A stretch of DNA of 42,408 nucleotides from DATFXF01 sp035258565 (GCA_035258565.1 DATFXF010000090.1:1-42408); one strand, 5' to 3'; shown: positions 1 through 8,611, numbered from the stretch's first letter. Translations and numbers: made by a program. Notes: generated from the sequence alone by a model not told the origin.

Positions 1-2
1 AG

Positions 3-335
3 ATCGAGCCGCTTCTTCACGAGGCGGGCGAAAAGCTCGCCGAGCAGCGCACCGTCAAGCTGGGTAGGCTGCTGAAGGAGAGCGCCAACGCGGAATTCTT
101 CGTGCTGCTGAGTTTCACGCCCGCTGGCGCAAGGGTGGAAGAGGTGCGGTTCGTCAGCGGGAGTGACAAGCTGCGGCCGTTCGCCGAAGCGCTGCGCTCC
201 GCGCGATATCCAGTGCTCTTCCCCGACGACACGCCTACCAAGCTCGTGCGCCGCGGCATCCTCTCCTGTTTGGCGGCCACCGGCGATTGCTTCTTCGTGC
301 TCCTGTTGCCGGATTTCGTCAACTCGGTCAACTGA
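3..335 (+). CDS. C-terminal part of an unknown protein (cut by window start)
   Basis: An open frame runs from the first bases of the window to a TGA at 333-335, giving about 110 residues without a start, so the 5' part lies outside. The visible part looks like a folded alpha/beta segment, with a charged helix at the start, hydrophobic strands (FFVLLSF, CFFVLLLPDF) and a VSGSDKLRPFAEALR stretch between them. I do not recognise the family. It converges on frr, whose stop is 18 bases away. An opposite-strand frame of similar length covers the same bases, but the strand-and-helix pattern favours the plus strand. No terminator is visible in the short gap. Confidence 0.6.
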   Translation: MEPLLHEAGEKLAEQRTVKLGRLLKESANAEFFVLLSFTPAGARVEEVRFVSGSDKLRPFAEALRSARYPVLFPDDTPTKLVRRGILSCLAATGDCFFVLLLPDFVNSVN

Positions 336-353
336 TCCCGCGGGCGCAATACC

Positions 354-929
354 CTACTTGATTTCGAGGATCTCTTTTTCCTTAGCGGCGGAGAGCTCTT
401 CGAGCTTCTTCGTTTCCTGGTGGGTGATCTTCTCGAGTTCGTCGATCGTGCGCTTGCGGTCGTCTTCGCTGATCTTCTTTTCCTTCTCCAGCTTTTCGAT
501 GGCTTCCTTGATGTCGCGGCGGACGTTGCGCACGGCAGTGCGGTGGTTCTCGAGCACCTTGTGCAAGTGCTTGACGAGCTCCTTGCGGCGCTCCTCGGTC
601 AGCGCCGGGATGGGCACGCGAATCACCTTACCGTCGCTCGCAGGATTGAGCCCCAGGTCGGAGATGCGAATGGCCTTGTCAATCAAAGAGACCGCATTGG
701 GGTCCCAAGGAGCAATGATAATCATGGCCGGCTCGGGCACGGAGAGCGTGCCGAGCTGGTTGATCGGCATCGGCGTGCCGTGGTAGTCCACGCGAATGTG
801 ATCGAGCAGCGCCACGTTGGCCCGGCCGGTGCGCAGTGCCGCCAATTCTTTGCGGAAGTCCTCGACCGCTTTTTCCATGCGCGTGCGGGCCTGCGCCATC
901 CCTTCCTTCGTGTTGGCTACCGCCGTCAT
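354..929 (-). CDS. frr: Ribosome recycling factor
   Basis: 191 residues, close to the usual 185. RRF works with EF-G to split post-termination ribosomes in the cytoplasm. The N-terminal helix with FRKELAALRTGRAN, the short beta domain (HIRVDYHGTPMPINQLGTLSVPEPAMIII) and the C-terminal helical KISEDDRKRTIDELEKIT segment follow the family order. A longer frame begins upstream inside pyrH. I chose the ATG at 929 because family homology starts there and a GGAGG lies 11 bases upstream. The start is 25 bases after the pyrH stop, so it is probably the last gene of the rplM-rpsI-rpsB-tsf-pyrH-frr operon, and pyrH-frr is a classic pairing. Confidence 0.97.
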   Translation of the reverse strand: MTAVANTKEGMAQARTRMEKAVEDFRKELAALRTGRANVALLDHIRVDYHGTPMPINQLGTLSVPEPAMIIIAPWDPNAVSLIDKAIRISDLGLNPASDGKVIRVPIPALTEERRKELVKHLHKVLENHRTAVRNVRRDIKEAIEKLEKEKKISEDDRKRTIDELEKITHQETKKLEELSAAKEKEILEIK

Positions 930-954
930 CCGCCTTCGCGCCTCCGCCTGAAGT

Positions 955-1737
955 TCAGCAGACGATGGAGCCGACCTTCTCGCCCAGCACCACCCGCCGG
1001 ATGTTGCCCGGCACATTCAGATTGAAGACGATAATGGGCATCTTATTGTCCATGCAGAGCGAGATGGCCGTGGAATCCATCACCGAAAGCCCCTTCTGGA
1101 TCACGTCCAGGTAGCTGATACGCTCAATCATCTTCGCCCCGCGGACCTTTTCCGGGTCCGCGTCATAGATCCCGTCCACGCGCGTGGCCTTCAGAATCAC
1201 CTGCGCCTTGATCTCCATGGCACGGAGCGCGGCGGCCGTGTCCGTGGAAAAATACGGATTGCCGGTGCCCCCGGCGAAGATCACCACACGGCCTTTCTCC
1301 AGGTGGCGAGTGGCGCGCCGGCGGATGAAGGGCTCGGCCACCTGGTGCATCTCGATGGCGCTCATCAGCCGGGTAAAGCAACCTTGCTTCTCGAGCGCAT
1401 CTTGAAGGGCCAAGCCGTTAATCACCGTGGCGAGCATGCCCATGTAGTCAGCGGTGCCGCGGTCAATGGCCAGCGATTTCTGGCGGGTTCCCCGGAAAAT
1501 ATTGCCGCCGCCCACCATGATGGCCACCTGCACGGCAAGCTCGTTGACCTCCTTCACTTCGCGCGCGATGCTTTGCACGGTTTCGGCGTGGATGCCGTAG
1601 CCCTGCGGACCTTGCAAGGACTCCCCCGAGAGTTTCAAGACGATGCGCGGAAAGACCGGTGCCGGCTGCCTAGCCTCTTCACCGCTCTTGGCGGACCGTT
1701 CGATCGGCTTCTTGGACACTCGAGTTGGGGTCGTCAT
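955..1737 (-). CDS. pyrH: UMP kinase
   Basis: 260 residues. It phosphorylates UMP to UDP in pyrimidine nucleotide synthesis and belongs to the amino-acid kinase fold, unlike eukaryotic UMP kinases. Visible family segments are RIVLKLSGESL near the N-terminus (phosphate binding), MVGGGNIFRG, the DYMGMLATVINGLALQ helix, and KATRVDGIYDADP (nucleotide binding). A TTG three codons upstream is possible, but the ATG at 1737 with an upstream GGAAG is preferred. The first 25 residues are a polar extension before the kinase fold. It lies between tsf and frr in the translation operon, 136 bases after the tsf stop. Confidence 0.96.
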   Translation of the reverse strand: MTTPTRVSKKPIERSAKSGEEARQPAPVFPRIVLKLSGESLQGPQGYGIHAETVQSIAREVKEVNELAVQVAIMVGGGNIFRGTRQKSLAIDRGTADYMGMLATVINGLALQDALEKQGCFTRLMSAIEMHQVAEPFIRRRATRHLEKGRVVIFAGGTGNPYFSTDTAAALRAMEIKAQVILKATRVDGIYDADPEKVRGAKMIERISYLDVIQKGLSVMDSTAISLCMDNKMPIIVFNLNVPGNIRRVVLGEKVGSIVC

Positions 1738-1873
1738 GCTGCTCAATCTTCCGATTGGATGTCGCGCGGAATCTGGTCGGCGGAAATTCTAGCAGAGAAT
1801 GGCGCAGCTCGCACGGCGAGTGCGAGCACAGGCGGCGAAGGAAGTACTCGGCGGGAGGTCTTCGAGGAGCGGC

Positions 1874-2524
1874 CTAAGGCGAAGGCACGCCGGCGACCAC
1901 CGGGCCGCCGGCCTCGCCGACCTTCAGCCGGACGAAGCGCCGCACGGTGATGTTTTCGCCGAGCTTGGCGATCATCTGGTTGATGAGCTCACGGATGGTT
2001 AGGGACTCATCCTTGATGAAATGCTGCTCGTAGAGGCAGTTCTCCTCGTAAAACTTTTTCATCTTGCCCGCGACGATCTGTTCGATGACGGACTCGGGCT
2101 TGCCGGTTGACCGAGCCTGCTCGCGGTAGATTTCGCGCTCGCGCTCGAGGATCTCCGGCGTAACCTCTTCGCGGCTCACGAAGCGTGGGTCCAGCGCGGC
2201 AACGTGCATGGCCAGCTCGTGGCAAAGCCGCTGGAAATCCTCCGTGCGCGCCACGAAGTCCGACTCGCAGTTCACTTCGACAATGACGCCAATCTTTCCG
2301 CCAGCGTGGATGTAGCTGCCGATCAGTCCCTCGGTGGCCTCGCGCTGTGCCTTCTTCTGTGCCGCGGCCTGGCCCTTCTTGCGCAGAATGTTGATCGCCA
2401 GCTCAAGGTCGCCGCCAGCTTCGAGGAGTGCCGCGCGGCAATCGCTGAAGCCAGCGCCGGTGCGCTCCCGCAACTCCTTCACTTGCTGGGCAGGGATGCT
2501 GACTTGCTCGGGTTTTGTGGTCAT
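1874..2524 (-). CDS. tsf: Elongation factor Ts
   Basis: 216 residues, the short form lacking the second core subdomain of the 283-residue E. coli protein. EF-Ts exchanges GDP for GTP on EF-Tu. The N-terminal UBA-like domain (VKELRERTGAGFSDCRAALLEAGGDLELAINILRKKG) and the CESDFVART motif, equivalent to the TDFVA motif that contacts EF-Tu, are clear. The frame stays open for 60 more codons upstream, but that part is arginine/lysine-rich and unlike the family. The ATG at 2524 has a GAAGGAA upstream. It follows rpsB, the standard order, with an unusually long 252-base spacer that holds a strong hairpin. Confidence 0.96.
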   Translation of the reverse strand: MTTKPEQVSIPAQQVKELRERTGAGFSDCRAALLEAGGDLELAINILRKKGQAAAQKKAQREATEGLIGSYIHAGGKIGVIVEVNCESDFVARTEDFQRLCHELAMHVAALDPRFVSREEVTPEILEREREIYREQARSTGKPESVIEQIVAGKMKKFYEENCLYEQHFIKDESLTIRELINQMIAKLGENITVRRFVRLKVGEAGGPVVAGVPSP

Positions 2525-2750
2525 CGGCTTCTGAGTTCCTTCTCGAATGGTTCGGGGTTCTTTCGTCTGGATGCGTTTCTTCCCCCGCCGTTTCGTTTTT
2601 CTTGCCCGTCGGCGGCCCGCCCGACGAACCCTAGACTTCGGCGGGCGCTGGCGTTTGCGCGGGATGCTCTTCCTCCACAGGGGCCCGGCAGGCGTCCGAA
2701 ACACCCGCGGTTACGAAAACGGCTACACGGCGCCCGCCAAAGGGATCACT

Positions 2751-2775
2751 GAGGCCGCGAGCTTCTCGCGGCCTC
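2751..2775 (-). promoter_or_regulatory. Perfect 11-bp hairpin in the rpsB-tsf spacer
   Basis: One base after the rpsB stop, the sequence forms a perfect 11-bp inverted repeat (GAGGCCGCGAG / CTCGCGGCCTC) with a 3-base loop. No U-run follows on the transcribed strand, so it is not a standard intrinsic terminator. The position suggests a partial attenuator or an mRNA-stabilising 3' end that sets the rpsB to tsf ratio. A stem-loop at the same place is known in E. coli. The function here is inference. Confidence 0.6.
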
Positions 2776-2776
2776 G

Positions 2777-3667
2777 TTACCGCTCCTTCTCTTCTTCGGT
2801 GGGAACGGGGAGCTCGGAATCGAGCGCGGATTCGACGCCCGGTTCCGCGACTGCCTGATCGACGAAGTCGCCTTCCTGCTTCTCGTAAGCCTCGTACTGG
2901 CTGGTGTCCACGTATTCGACCTGTTCAGCGACGCCCTCGGCGCCCTCCTCCACTTTCTGCTCCGCAATCTGCGATTGCTCGAACGCCCGGCGACCTTCGA
3001 GCACCGCGTCGGCAATCTTCGAGGTGAACAGTCGGATCGCGCGCAGGGCGTCGTCATTGCCGGGAATGACCCAGTCCACCAGGTCGGGGGCGCAGTTCGT
3101 GTCCACGATGGCCACCACGGGAACGCCCATGCGGCGTGCTTCGCGCACCGCAATCTCTTCTGCGTGGGAATCAATCACGAACATGGCGTCGGGCAATGCG
3201 GTCATGTTCTCGACACCTTCCAGGTTTTGTTGCAAATGCTTCAATTCCCGCTCCAGCCGCGCGGCTTCCTTTTTCGAGAGTTGGGCCATGCGGCCGTCTT
3301 CGATCATGGCTTTTAGGGTCTTCAGGCGCTTGATGGATTTCTGCAGGGTGGCCCAGTTGGTGAGCGTGCCGCCGAGCCAGCGGTGATTGACATAAAACAT
3401 CCCGCAACGCTGTGCCTCTTCGGCGATGGCTTCCTGGGCCTGGCGCTTGGTGCCCACGAAGAGCACCGTCTTGCCCTGACCGGCGAGTTCGCTGACGAAC
3501 TTGCTCGCCTCACGGAACATCTTCAGGGTTTTTTGCAGGTCAATGATATGAATTCCGTTTCGCTCGCCAAAGATGTACTCCTTCATCTTCGGGTTCCAGC
3601 GACGGGTCTGGTGGCCGAAATGAACGCCGGCCTCCAGAAGCTCTTTCATCGTAATTTCAACCGCCAA
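2777..3667 (-). CDS. rpsB: 30S ribosomal protein S2
   Basis: 296 residues. S2 binds the 30S subunit late in assembly and helps recruit S1. The start ITMKELLEAGVHFGHQTRRWNPKM, the FVGTKRQAQEAI segment, YVNHRWLGGTLTNW and the DAMFVIDSHAEEIAVREARRMGVPVVAIVDTN region are typical. I chose a TTG start at 3667 because AGGAGGT lies just upstream, while the ATG at 3649 has no properly spaced site. About 50 acidic C-terminal residues (rich in E and Q) extend past the conserved core. It is followed by a strong hairpin and then tsf. Confidence 0.96.
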   Translation of the reverse strand: MAVEITMKELLEAGVHFGHQTRRWNPKMKEYIFGERNGIHIIDLQKTLKMFREASKFVSELAGQGKTVLFVGTKRQAQEAIAEEAQRCGMFYVNHRWLGGTLTNWATLQKSIKRLKTLKAMIEDGRMAQLSKKEAARLERELKHLQQNLEGVENMTALPDAMFVIDSHAEEIAVREARRMGVPVVAIVDTNCAPDLVDWVIPGNDDALRAIRLFTSKIADAVLEGRRAFEQSQIAEQKVEEGAEGVAEQVEYVDTSQYEAYEKQEGDFVDQAVAEPGVESALDSELPVPTEEEKER

Positions 3668-3813
3668 CGTACCTCCTTGTGGATTGGATGCTTGCCTACC
3701 ACCGCGCCCAGGCACTGCCCCAGAGGCCGCGGCGGCCGAGCATCCGCTTGCCGGCTCCTTGCCGGCCGTGAATTGGTCCCCAGTGCGGCGCGGGCCGCCC
3801 CTCGAGGACAGAA

Positions 3814-4236
3814 CTAACGCTTGCTGTACTGGAAGCGCTTCCGGGCGCCCTTCTGCCCGTACTTCTTGCGCTCCTTCATGCGCGAATCGCGCGAGAGAAA
3901 TCCGTGCTTCCGCAAGCCCGGGCGCAGCTCCGGATTGAATAACGCCAGGGCCCGCGAGAGCCCCATCCGTACTGCCCCGGCCTGCCCGCCCACGCCGCCA
4001 CCCTTCACCGTGGCGGCCACGTCCACTTGGTTGAGCGTCTCGGTAAACTTCAGCGGCTCAAGTGCCGCGTTCCGCCAGGCGACGTTCCGGAAGTATTCGT
4101 CCACCCCCCGGCCGTTGATCTCGTACTTGCCGGAGCCCAGCTTCACGAATACACGCGCGACCGCCTCCTTGCGGCGGCCGGTGCCGTAGAACGGCCGTTT
4201 GGTGTCGCCCTCCACGGGCGTGGGAATGGTACTCAA
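3814..4236 (-). CDS. rpsI: 30S ribosomal protein S9
   Basis: 140 residues. The family core is plain: FYGTGRRKEAVARVFVKLGSGKYEINGR, the VKGGGVGGQAGAVRMGLSRAL segment, and the basic tail ending QYSKR, whose last residues reach the P-site tRNA. The start is a TTG at 4236 behind a GAGGAGGGAGG purine tract; no ATG lies near the family N-terminus. It sits 76 bases after rplM, the conserved L13-S9 pair, and 146 bases before rpsB. Confidence 0.96.
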   Translation of the reverse strand: MSTIPTPVEGDTKRPFYGTGRRKEAVARVFVKLGSGKYEINGRGVDEYFRNVAWRNAALEPLKFTETLNQVDVAATVKGGGVGGQAGAVRMGLSRALALFNPELRPGLRKHGFLSRDSRMKERKKYGQKGARKRFQYSKR

Positions 4237-4312
4237 CCTCCCTCCTCACCCAAGAAGAGAATCTTTGGCTTGCCGCTGCTCGGCCATCAACTCCGCTACC
4301 CAAAAGCCGCGG

Positions 4313-4774
4313 CTAGAGCGCCAGGGGCTGCGGCTTTTGCCCGGCATGACGTTCGAGTCCCTTGGCGTCCAGATACACGCGCAGCTTGCGGGCGCGACGT
4401 GAGCGCAGCTTGTTCTTGGGCAACATGCCAAGGATGGCCTCGCGCACCACCAGGTCAGCGCGCTCGGGCCGGAGTCGCTTCACGGGGACTTCCTTGAGGC
4501 CCCCCGGGTAGCCACTGTGGCGGCGGTACACCTTCTGTTCGAGCTTATTGCCGGTCAGACGGATCTTGTCCGCGTTGATCACCACGACGTGGTCGCCGCT
4601 ATCGAGGTAGGGCGTGAAGCTCGCTTTGTCCTTGCCGATCAGCAACCGGGCCACGCGCGTAGCCAGCCGCCCGAGGACCTGCCCAGCGGCATCCACGACG
4701 TACCAAGTATTGCCCTGCTTGAGCCGTTCGGCCTCCTGGCCGCGAGGCACGTAGGTCCGCATGCGCTCAGTCAC
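4313..4774 (-). CDS. rplM: 50S ribosomal protein L13
   Basis: 153 residues. L13 is an early-assembly protein of the large subunit. Recognisable are WYVVDAAGQVLGRLATRVARLLIGKDK, the DHVVVINADKIRLTGNKLEQKVYRRHSGYPGGLK block and AILGMLPKNKLRSRRARKLRVY. The annotated start is a GTG at 4774; an ATG four codons downstream (4762) with AGAGGTG 10 bases upstream is equally possible. First gene of the operon; its promoter lies about 20 bases upstream of the predicted transcript start. Confidence 0.96.
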   Translation of the reverse strand: MTERMRTYVPRGQEAERLKQGNTWYVVDAAGQVLGRLATRVARLLIGKDKASFTPYLDSGDHVVVINADKIRLTGNKLEQKVYRRHSGYPGGLKEVPVKRLRPERADLVVREAILGMLPKNKLRSRRARKLRVYLDAKGLERHAGQKPQPLAL

Positions 4775-4800
4775 ACCTCTTCCCTACAAGACAAAACTCA

Positions 4801-4829
4801 ACGATAGAGGATGCGCCTAATTTTGTCAA
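4801..4829 (-). promoter_or_regulatory. Sigma70-type promoter of the rplM operon
   Basis: On the minus strand a perfect -35 TTGACA (4824-4829) is followed by a 17-base spacer and a TATCGT -10 (4801-4806). Transcription would start near 4794, giving a leader of about 20 bases before rplM. This is the best promoter for the six-gene translation operon, since the later gaps show nothing comparable. Confidence 0.7.
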
Positions 4830-4937
4830 CGCGCCCGAAGGCCTCGGAAATCCCGTACCATGCCGCGCGCGGAGCCTGCCGACACCGCTCGGGGCCGCCG
4901 AGCGCCACCCGAAACCGCCCGGCGGCACAAGGAAGGG

Positions 4938-5489
4938 CTAGTTGGACTTCGTCGAAGGGGTCGGAGCGTGCGCCACGGTGGTCGAGCGAGTATAGGTCGC
5001 CTTCTCCAGGTCCGCATCCTTCTCCGCAGTACGGTCGATTTCAATGGAGCCTTTGAAGTACGCGCCGTCCTCGATCATGATGCGCGCGGTATTGAGGTCG
5101 CCAATCACCGAGCCATCCTTCTTGATCTCGATGCGGTCGCGCGCGCGCAGATTGCCCTTCACGCTGCCGTACACGACCACCTCGCGTGCCACCACGTCGG
5201 CGGTCAGCTTGGCGCTCGCTCCCACGGTCAGCTTGCGGTCTTCGAGCTGAACTAATCCTTCCACGCTGCCGTCAATATGCAAGTCCTCGTTGCCGGAGAT
5301 TTCACCTTTGACGTGCAGGCTTGTGCCCAACCGCGCGCTCGAGCGGTCGGGGGTGCTGCTCAGCGGACGCATGGCGTCGGTGCTCATACTGGTTCCCTCC
5401 ATTGGTGCCGAAACCGCCTTCGGTGGATTCGTGACCTGCGGATTGGACGCAGCGGGTCGCGGCGGCTCGGGTTTCTTGTTGTTCCACAT
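4938..5489 (-). CDS. Bactofilin (polymer-forming cytoskeletal protein)
   Basis: 183 residues. Bactofilins self-assemble without nucleotides into beta-helical filaments that organise cell-wall enzymes and shape. The central domain, about residues 52-150, has the regular short beta-strand repeats of the family: LHVKGEISGNEDLHIDGSVEG, then LTVGASAKLTADVVAREVVVYGSVKGN, then IEIKKDGSVIGDLNTARIMIEDGAYFKGSIE. It is flanked by disordered tails rich in P, N, S and T. The ATG at 5489 has AGGAGAGG two bases upstream, so a longer upstream frame is ignored. It lies between lexA and the ribosomal operon, on the same strand as both. Confidence 0.93.
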   Translation of the reverse strand: MWNNKKPEPPRPAASNPQVTNPPKAVSAPMEGTSMSTDAMRPLSSTPDRSSARLGTSLHVKGEISGNEDLHIDGSVEGLVQLEDRKLTVGASAKLTADVVAREVVVYGSVKGNLRARDRIEIKKDGSVIGDLNTARIMIEDGAYFKGSIEIDRTAEKDADLEKATYTRSTTVAHAPTPSTKSN

Positions 5490-5677
5490 GGCCTCTCCTA
5501 AGGTCGACCAACCCGGCTGAACTCCTGCGCTAGACTGGAGTGGCGACCACTGTACTCCGCGGCTGCAAACTGAGGCAAGGAGAAAAATGAGAACGGATGT
5601 TCGGTCTGGCAACGCCTGTGGCTCAGGCTTTCACGGTTGCTGCGGGAGGACTTCTTTCGATCTTGAACCGCAGAGGG

Positions 5678-6313
5678 TCAACTGCTCTTTCCGTATTTGC
5701 GGAGGACGCCGATGACTCGCCCCTGAATCCTCACCTCTGAGGCCGGAACGATGAGGGGCCGCATTTCCGTGTTGGCAGGTTGCAGGCGGATCTTGCCGCC
5801 AGGCTCGCGGTAGAAGCGCTTCAGCGTGGCTTCCTCGTCACCGACCAGCGCGACAATAATTTCGCCGGGATTCGCCACCCGGGTCTGCTCGACAACGATG
5901 AAGTCGCCGTCCAGGATGTGGTCGTCGACCATCGAGTTGCCCTTCACCTCGAGCGCAAAGACGTTGCTCGAGCGGGCGAAATCCCCAAGCGAAATCGTTT
6001 CGCGCTCTTCGACGGCCTCGAGCGGCCGGCCAGCAGCGATGCGGCCAGCAAGCGGCAGCTCGACCACGCGCCGCTCGATCACCTGTTCGCGCACAGGCTT
6101 GGGCAGCTGCAGCACCTCGATCGAACGGCTCTGGTTGTGGCCGCGACGGACGAAGCCCTTGCGCTCCAGTGTCGTGATGTGTTTGTGCACCGTCGCCAGC
6201 GAGGTGAGCTTGAGTGACTTGGCGATCTCCTCGAAGCTCGGCGAATAGCCATGCTTGTTGAGGAAGCTCACCAGATAATCGAGGACTTCCTTCTGCCGCT
6301 TGGTGAGGGCCAT
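5678..6313 (-). CDS. lexA: LexA repressor (SOS response)
   Basis: 211 residues. An N-terminal winged helix (residues 1-65, TKRQKEVLDYLVSFLNKHGYSPSFEEIAKSLKL) is followed by a peptidase S24 domain. The self-cleavage bond is A89-G90 in LPLAGRIAAGRP, the nucleophile is S127 (GNSM) and the general base is K165 (ATLKRF). All parts needed for RecA-stimulated autocleavage are therefore present. recA itself lies 7.5 kb away in this window. A sigma70 promoter is visible upstream, but I could not define an operator with confidence. Acidobacterial LexA boxes need not match those of E. coli. Confidence 0.96.
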   Translation of the reverse strand: MALTKRQKEVLDYLVSFLNKHGYSPSFEEIAKSLKLTSLATVHKHITTLERKGFVRRGHNQSRSIEVLQLPKPVREQVIERRVVELPLAGRIAAGRPLEAVEERETISLGDFARSSNVFALEVKGNSMVDDHILDGDFIVVEQTRVANPGEIIVALVGDEEATLKRFYREPGGKIRLQPANTEMRPLIVPASEVRIQGRVIGVLRKYGKSS

Positions 6314-6345
6314 GGCACGCTCCCGGAAAAGCCGCGCTCAGCCGG

Positions 6346-6374
6346 AGCCTAGGCGAATACAAGGCGAAAGTCAA
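6346..6374 (-). promoter_or_regulatory. Probable lexA promoter
   Basis: On the minus strand TTGACT (6369-6374), a 17-base spacer and TAGGCT (6346-6351) lie upstream of lexA, predicting a start near 6339 and a leader of about 25 bases. No clear palindromic operator overlaps it. The rest of the 327-base divergent gap between lexA and korA (6314-6640) shows no gene. Confidence 0.45.
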
Positions 6375-6545
6375 GCAAAAAGGCGCTGTGCCCGCGATGC
6401 GGCGTGCCCGACGCATGCCCATCTCGGCGGAATGCGCCACGTGGAAACCTTCGCTCTCGACCGGGGAATCCACGCCGCAAACCGGCTCGGTTTCACACTG
6501 CGCACGGAAGGTCCGCACTCGGCCTGTCTCGAACCGCAGCAGGTG

Positions 6546-6554
6546 TGGTATGCT
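6546..6554 (+). promoter_or_regulatory. Possible extended -10 promoter for korAB
   Basis: TGG followed by TATGCT forms an extended -10 element about 87 bases before the korA start. No good -35 is visible, which is acceptable for extended -10 promoters. Weak call. Confidence 0.3.
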
Positions 6555-6640
6555 CACAGATTGCGGCACATGTGACTGACGGCGCTGTGCCTATTCTCTC
6601 TTCCTTGCGCTTGCGCGCGGGAGGTCGGCAGGACGGACCC

Positions 6641-8611
6641 ATGCCCTCGTCTTTTTCCTGGATGATCGGCGGGCCGCAGGGGAGCGGCCTGAATGTCAGT
6701 GCGGAAATTCTGGCCAAAGCGCTCTCCCGCGCCGGCTATTACGTCTTCGGCCAGATCGAATATCACTCGAACATCAAGGGCAAGCACAGCGCCTACCGGC
6801 TACGCATCTCGGATGCGCCGGTCGGCTCGCACGTCGAGGCCGTACACCTGCTCTCCGCGCTCGACGAGGAGACGCTGGTCGGCGACATGTACCATGAGTT
6901 CCCGGCACACCGCGGCCACATCCACGAAATCGCTCCCGGCGGGGCCCTGCTCTACGACATCGAGCAGAAAAAATTCATCGAGTGGATCGAGCGCAACGAT
7001 ATCCGGCTCTTGGAGATGCCCTACGCCGAACTCCTCGAGCGCGCGCTGGCCGAAGCCGGCAAGCCCGGCCAGGCGCGGGCCTACCGCATCATGACCAACA
7101 CGCTGGCCCTGGGCGCCTCGGTCGCCGTGCTGGGATTCGATTTCGAGTCGGTGGCCCAGGCCATCCGCGAGAGCTTCGGGATGAAGGCCGGCAAGGTCGC
7201 GCAACTGAACGTCAACGCCGCGAAGTACGCCTACGAATACGCCCGCCAGAACTTTGCCCAGGAGTTGCCCTTCAAGCTGCCGCCGGCACCGGCGAAGCGC
7301 GAGCAAATCCTCATCAAGGGCACACAGGCCGTCGGCCTGGCCAAGATCAAGGCCGGTTGCGGCCTGCAAACGTACTACCCCATCAGCCCGGCGACCGACG
7401 AAAGCGTTTACCTCGAGCATTATCAAGGCGAGTTCAACCTGCTAGTGTTGCAGACCGAAGACGAAGTGTCCGCGATCGACGCCGCGGTGATGGGCGCGCA
7501 CGGTGGCGTGCGCTCCTCCACGTCCACCTCGGGCCCTGGCTTCGCGCTGATGCCTGAAGGCCTCGGCTTTGCCGCCATTACGGAAGCGCCTGGCCCCGTG
7601 GTGCTGCTCTACCAGCGCGGCGGACCTTCGACAGGGCTGCCCACGCGCCAGGAGCAGGGCGATCTGCTCTTCGCGCTCCATGCAGGCCAGGGCGATATCC
7701 CGCGCCTGGTGCTGGCGCCCGGCGACATCGAGGAATCCTTCTACGACACCTTCGACGCCTTCAACTATGCCGACCGCTATCAGCTCCCGGTGATTGTCCT
7801 GGTGGACAAACACCTGGCCAGTTGCTACCAAACGCTGCCCGTGTTCGACACGGCGCGGCTAAAGATTGATCGCGGCCTGATCTACCAGCCCGGCACGAAC
7901 GGAAACGGCGATTACTTCCGACATGCCTTCACTCGAAACGGCATCAGCCCGCGCGCCATCCCCGGCACGCCGGGGGGAATCTTCTGGACCACTTCGGACG
8001 AGCATGACCCGCGCGGGCACATCACCGAAGGCATCGGCAACCGCATCGAGATGATGCAGAAGCGCATGAATAAACTTTCGCTCGCCGCCAGAGAGATTCC
8101 CGATGAGAAGAAGTTCCGCTGGATTGGCCCGGCGCACGGGCAGAAGAAAACGCCGGTGCTGATCGTAGCTTGGGGCTCAACCACCGGCGCCATCCGCGAC
8201 GCGCTTGGCCGCATCGACCCCCAGCATCAGAACTACAGCTTCCTTCAGCTCCGGATGATGCGTCCCTTCCCAACCGCGCCGGTTAGCGAGCTGCTCAAGA
8301 CGGCGGCGAAGGTGATCTCATTTGATTGCAATTACTCGGGCCAGATTGCCACGCTCGTCCGCGCTGAAACCGGCTTCAGCGTCCACCACCAGGTGGTGAA
8401 ATTTGACGGGCGGCCGTTCAGCGAAGAGGAGATCATTGTCGCCGTGGAGAAGGCCGTGGCTGGCGGCCCAGAGCGCCTGATCGTCTCCGAAGGCAAGGTC
8501 GTACCGCCCGAGTACGGACTCGAGCAGCTCAACGAGATGCTCGAGTTGCGCAAGAAGCGGCCGAAAATGCTGGCACCGATGGTGCCGCTGCCGCCCGGCT
8601 ACAACAAATGA
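6641..8611 (+). CDS. korA: 2-oxoacid:ferredoxin oxidoreductase, fused gamma-alpha subunit
   Basis: 656 residues. With KorB it oxidatively decarboxylates a 2-oxoacid, most likely 2-oxoglutarate, to the acyl-CoA with reduction of ferredoxin; the reverse can serve CO2 fixation. The gamma domain is N-terminal (about 1-190, opening with WMIGGPQGSGLN). The alpha domain follows (KGTQAVGLAKIKAGCGLQTYYPISPATDESVY, then TEDEVSAIDAAVMGAHGGVRSSTSTSGPGF), ending in the domain II segment with RMMRPFP. This gamma-alpha fusion is the layout known from mycobacterial KorA. The frame opens 79 codons upstream, but that part is low-complexity and the ATG at 6641 fits the family. Substrate cannot be fixed from sequence alone. 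Confidence 0.93.
   Translation: MPSSFSWMIGGPQGSGLNVSAEILAKALSRAGYYVFGQIEYHSNIKGKHSAYRLRISDAPVGSHVEAVHLLSALDEETLVGDMYHEFPAHRGHIHEIAPGGALLYDIEQKKFIEWIERNDIRLLEMPYAELLERALAEAGKPGQARAYRIMTNTLALGASVAVLGFDFESVAQAIRESFGMKAGKVAQLNVNAAKYAYEYARQNFAQELPFKLPPAPAKREQILIKGTQAVGLAKIKAGCGLQTYYPISPATDESVYLEHYQGEFNLLVLQTEDEVSAIDAAVMGAHGGVRSSTSTSGPGFALMPEGLGFAAITEAPGPVVLLYQRGGPSTGLPTRQEQGDLLFALHAGQGDIPRLVLAPGDIEESFYDTFDAFNYADRYQLPVIVLVDKHLASCYQTLPVFDTARLKIDRGLIYQPGTNGNGDYFRHAFTRNGISPRAIPGTPGGIFWTTSDEHDPRGHITEGIGNRIEMMQKRMNKLSLAAREIPDEKKFRWIGPAHGQKKTPVLIVAWGSTTGAIRDALGRIDPQHQNYSFLQLRMMRPFPTAPVSELLKTAAKVISFDCNYSGQIATLVRAETGFSVHHQVVKFDGRPFSEEEIIVAVEKAVAGGPERLIVSEGKVVPPEYGLEQLNEMLELRKKRPKMLAPMVPLPPGYNK

Noticed and set aside
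2525..2704. 60-codon N-terminal extension of tsf
   Set aside because: Arginine/lysine-rich and unlike EF-Ts; a start with a ribosome-binding site exists at 2524.
6404..6640. 79-codon N-terminal extension of korA
   Set aside because: Rich in R, P and A and unlike the family start; it would overlap the lexA/korA regulatory gap.
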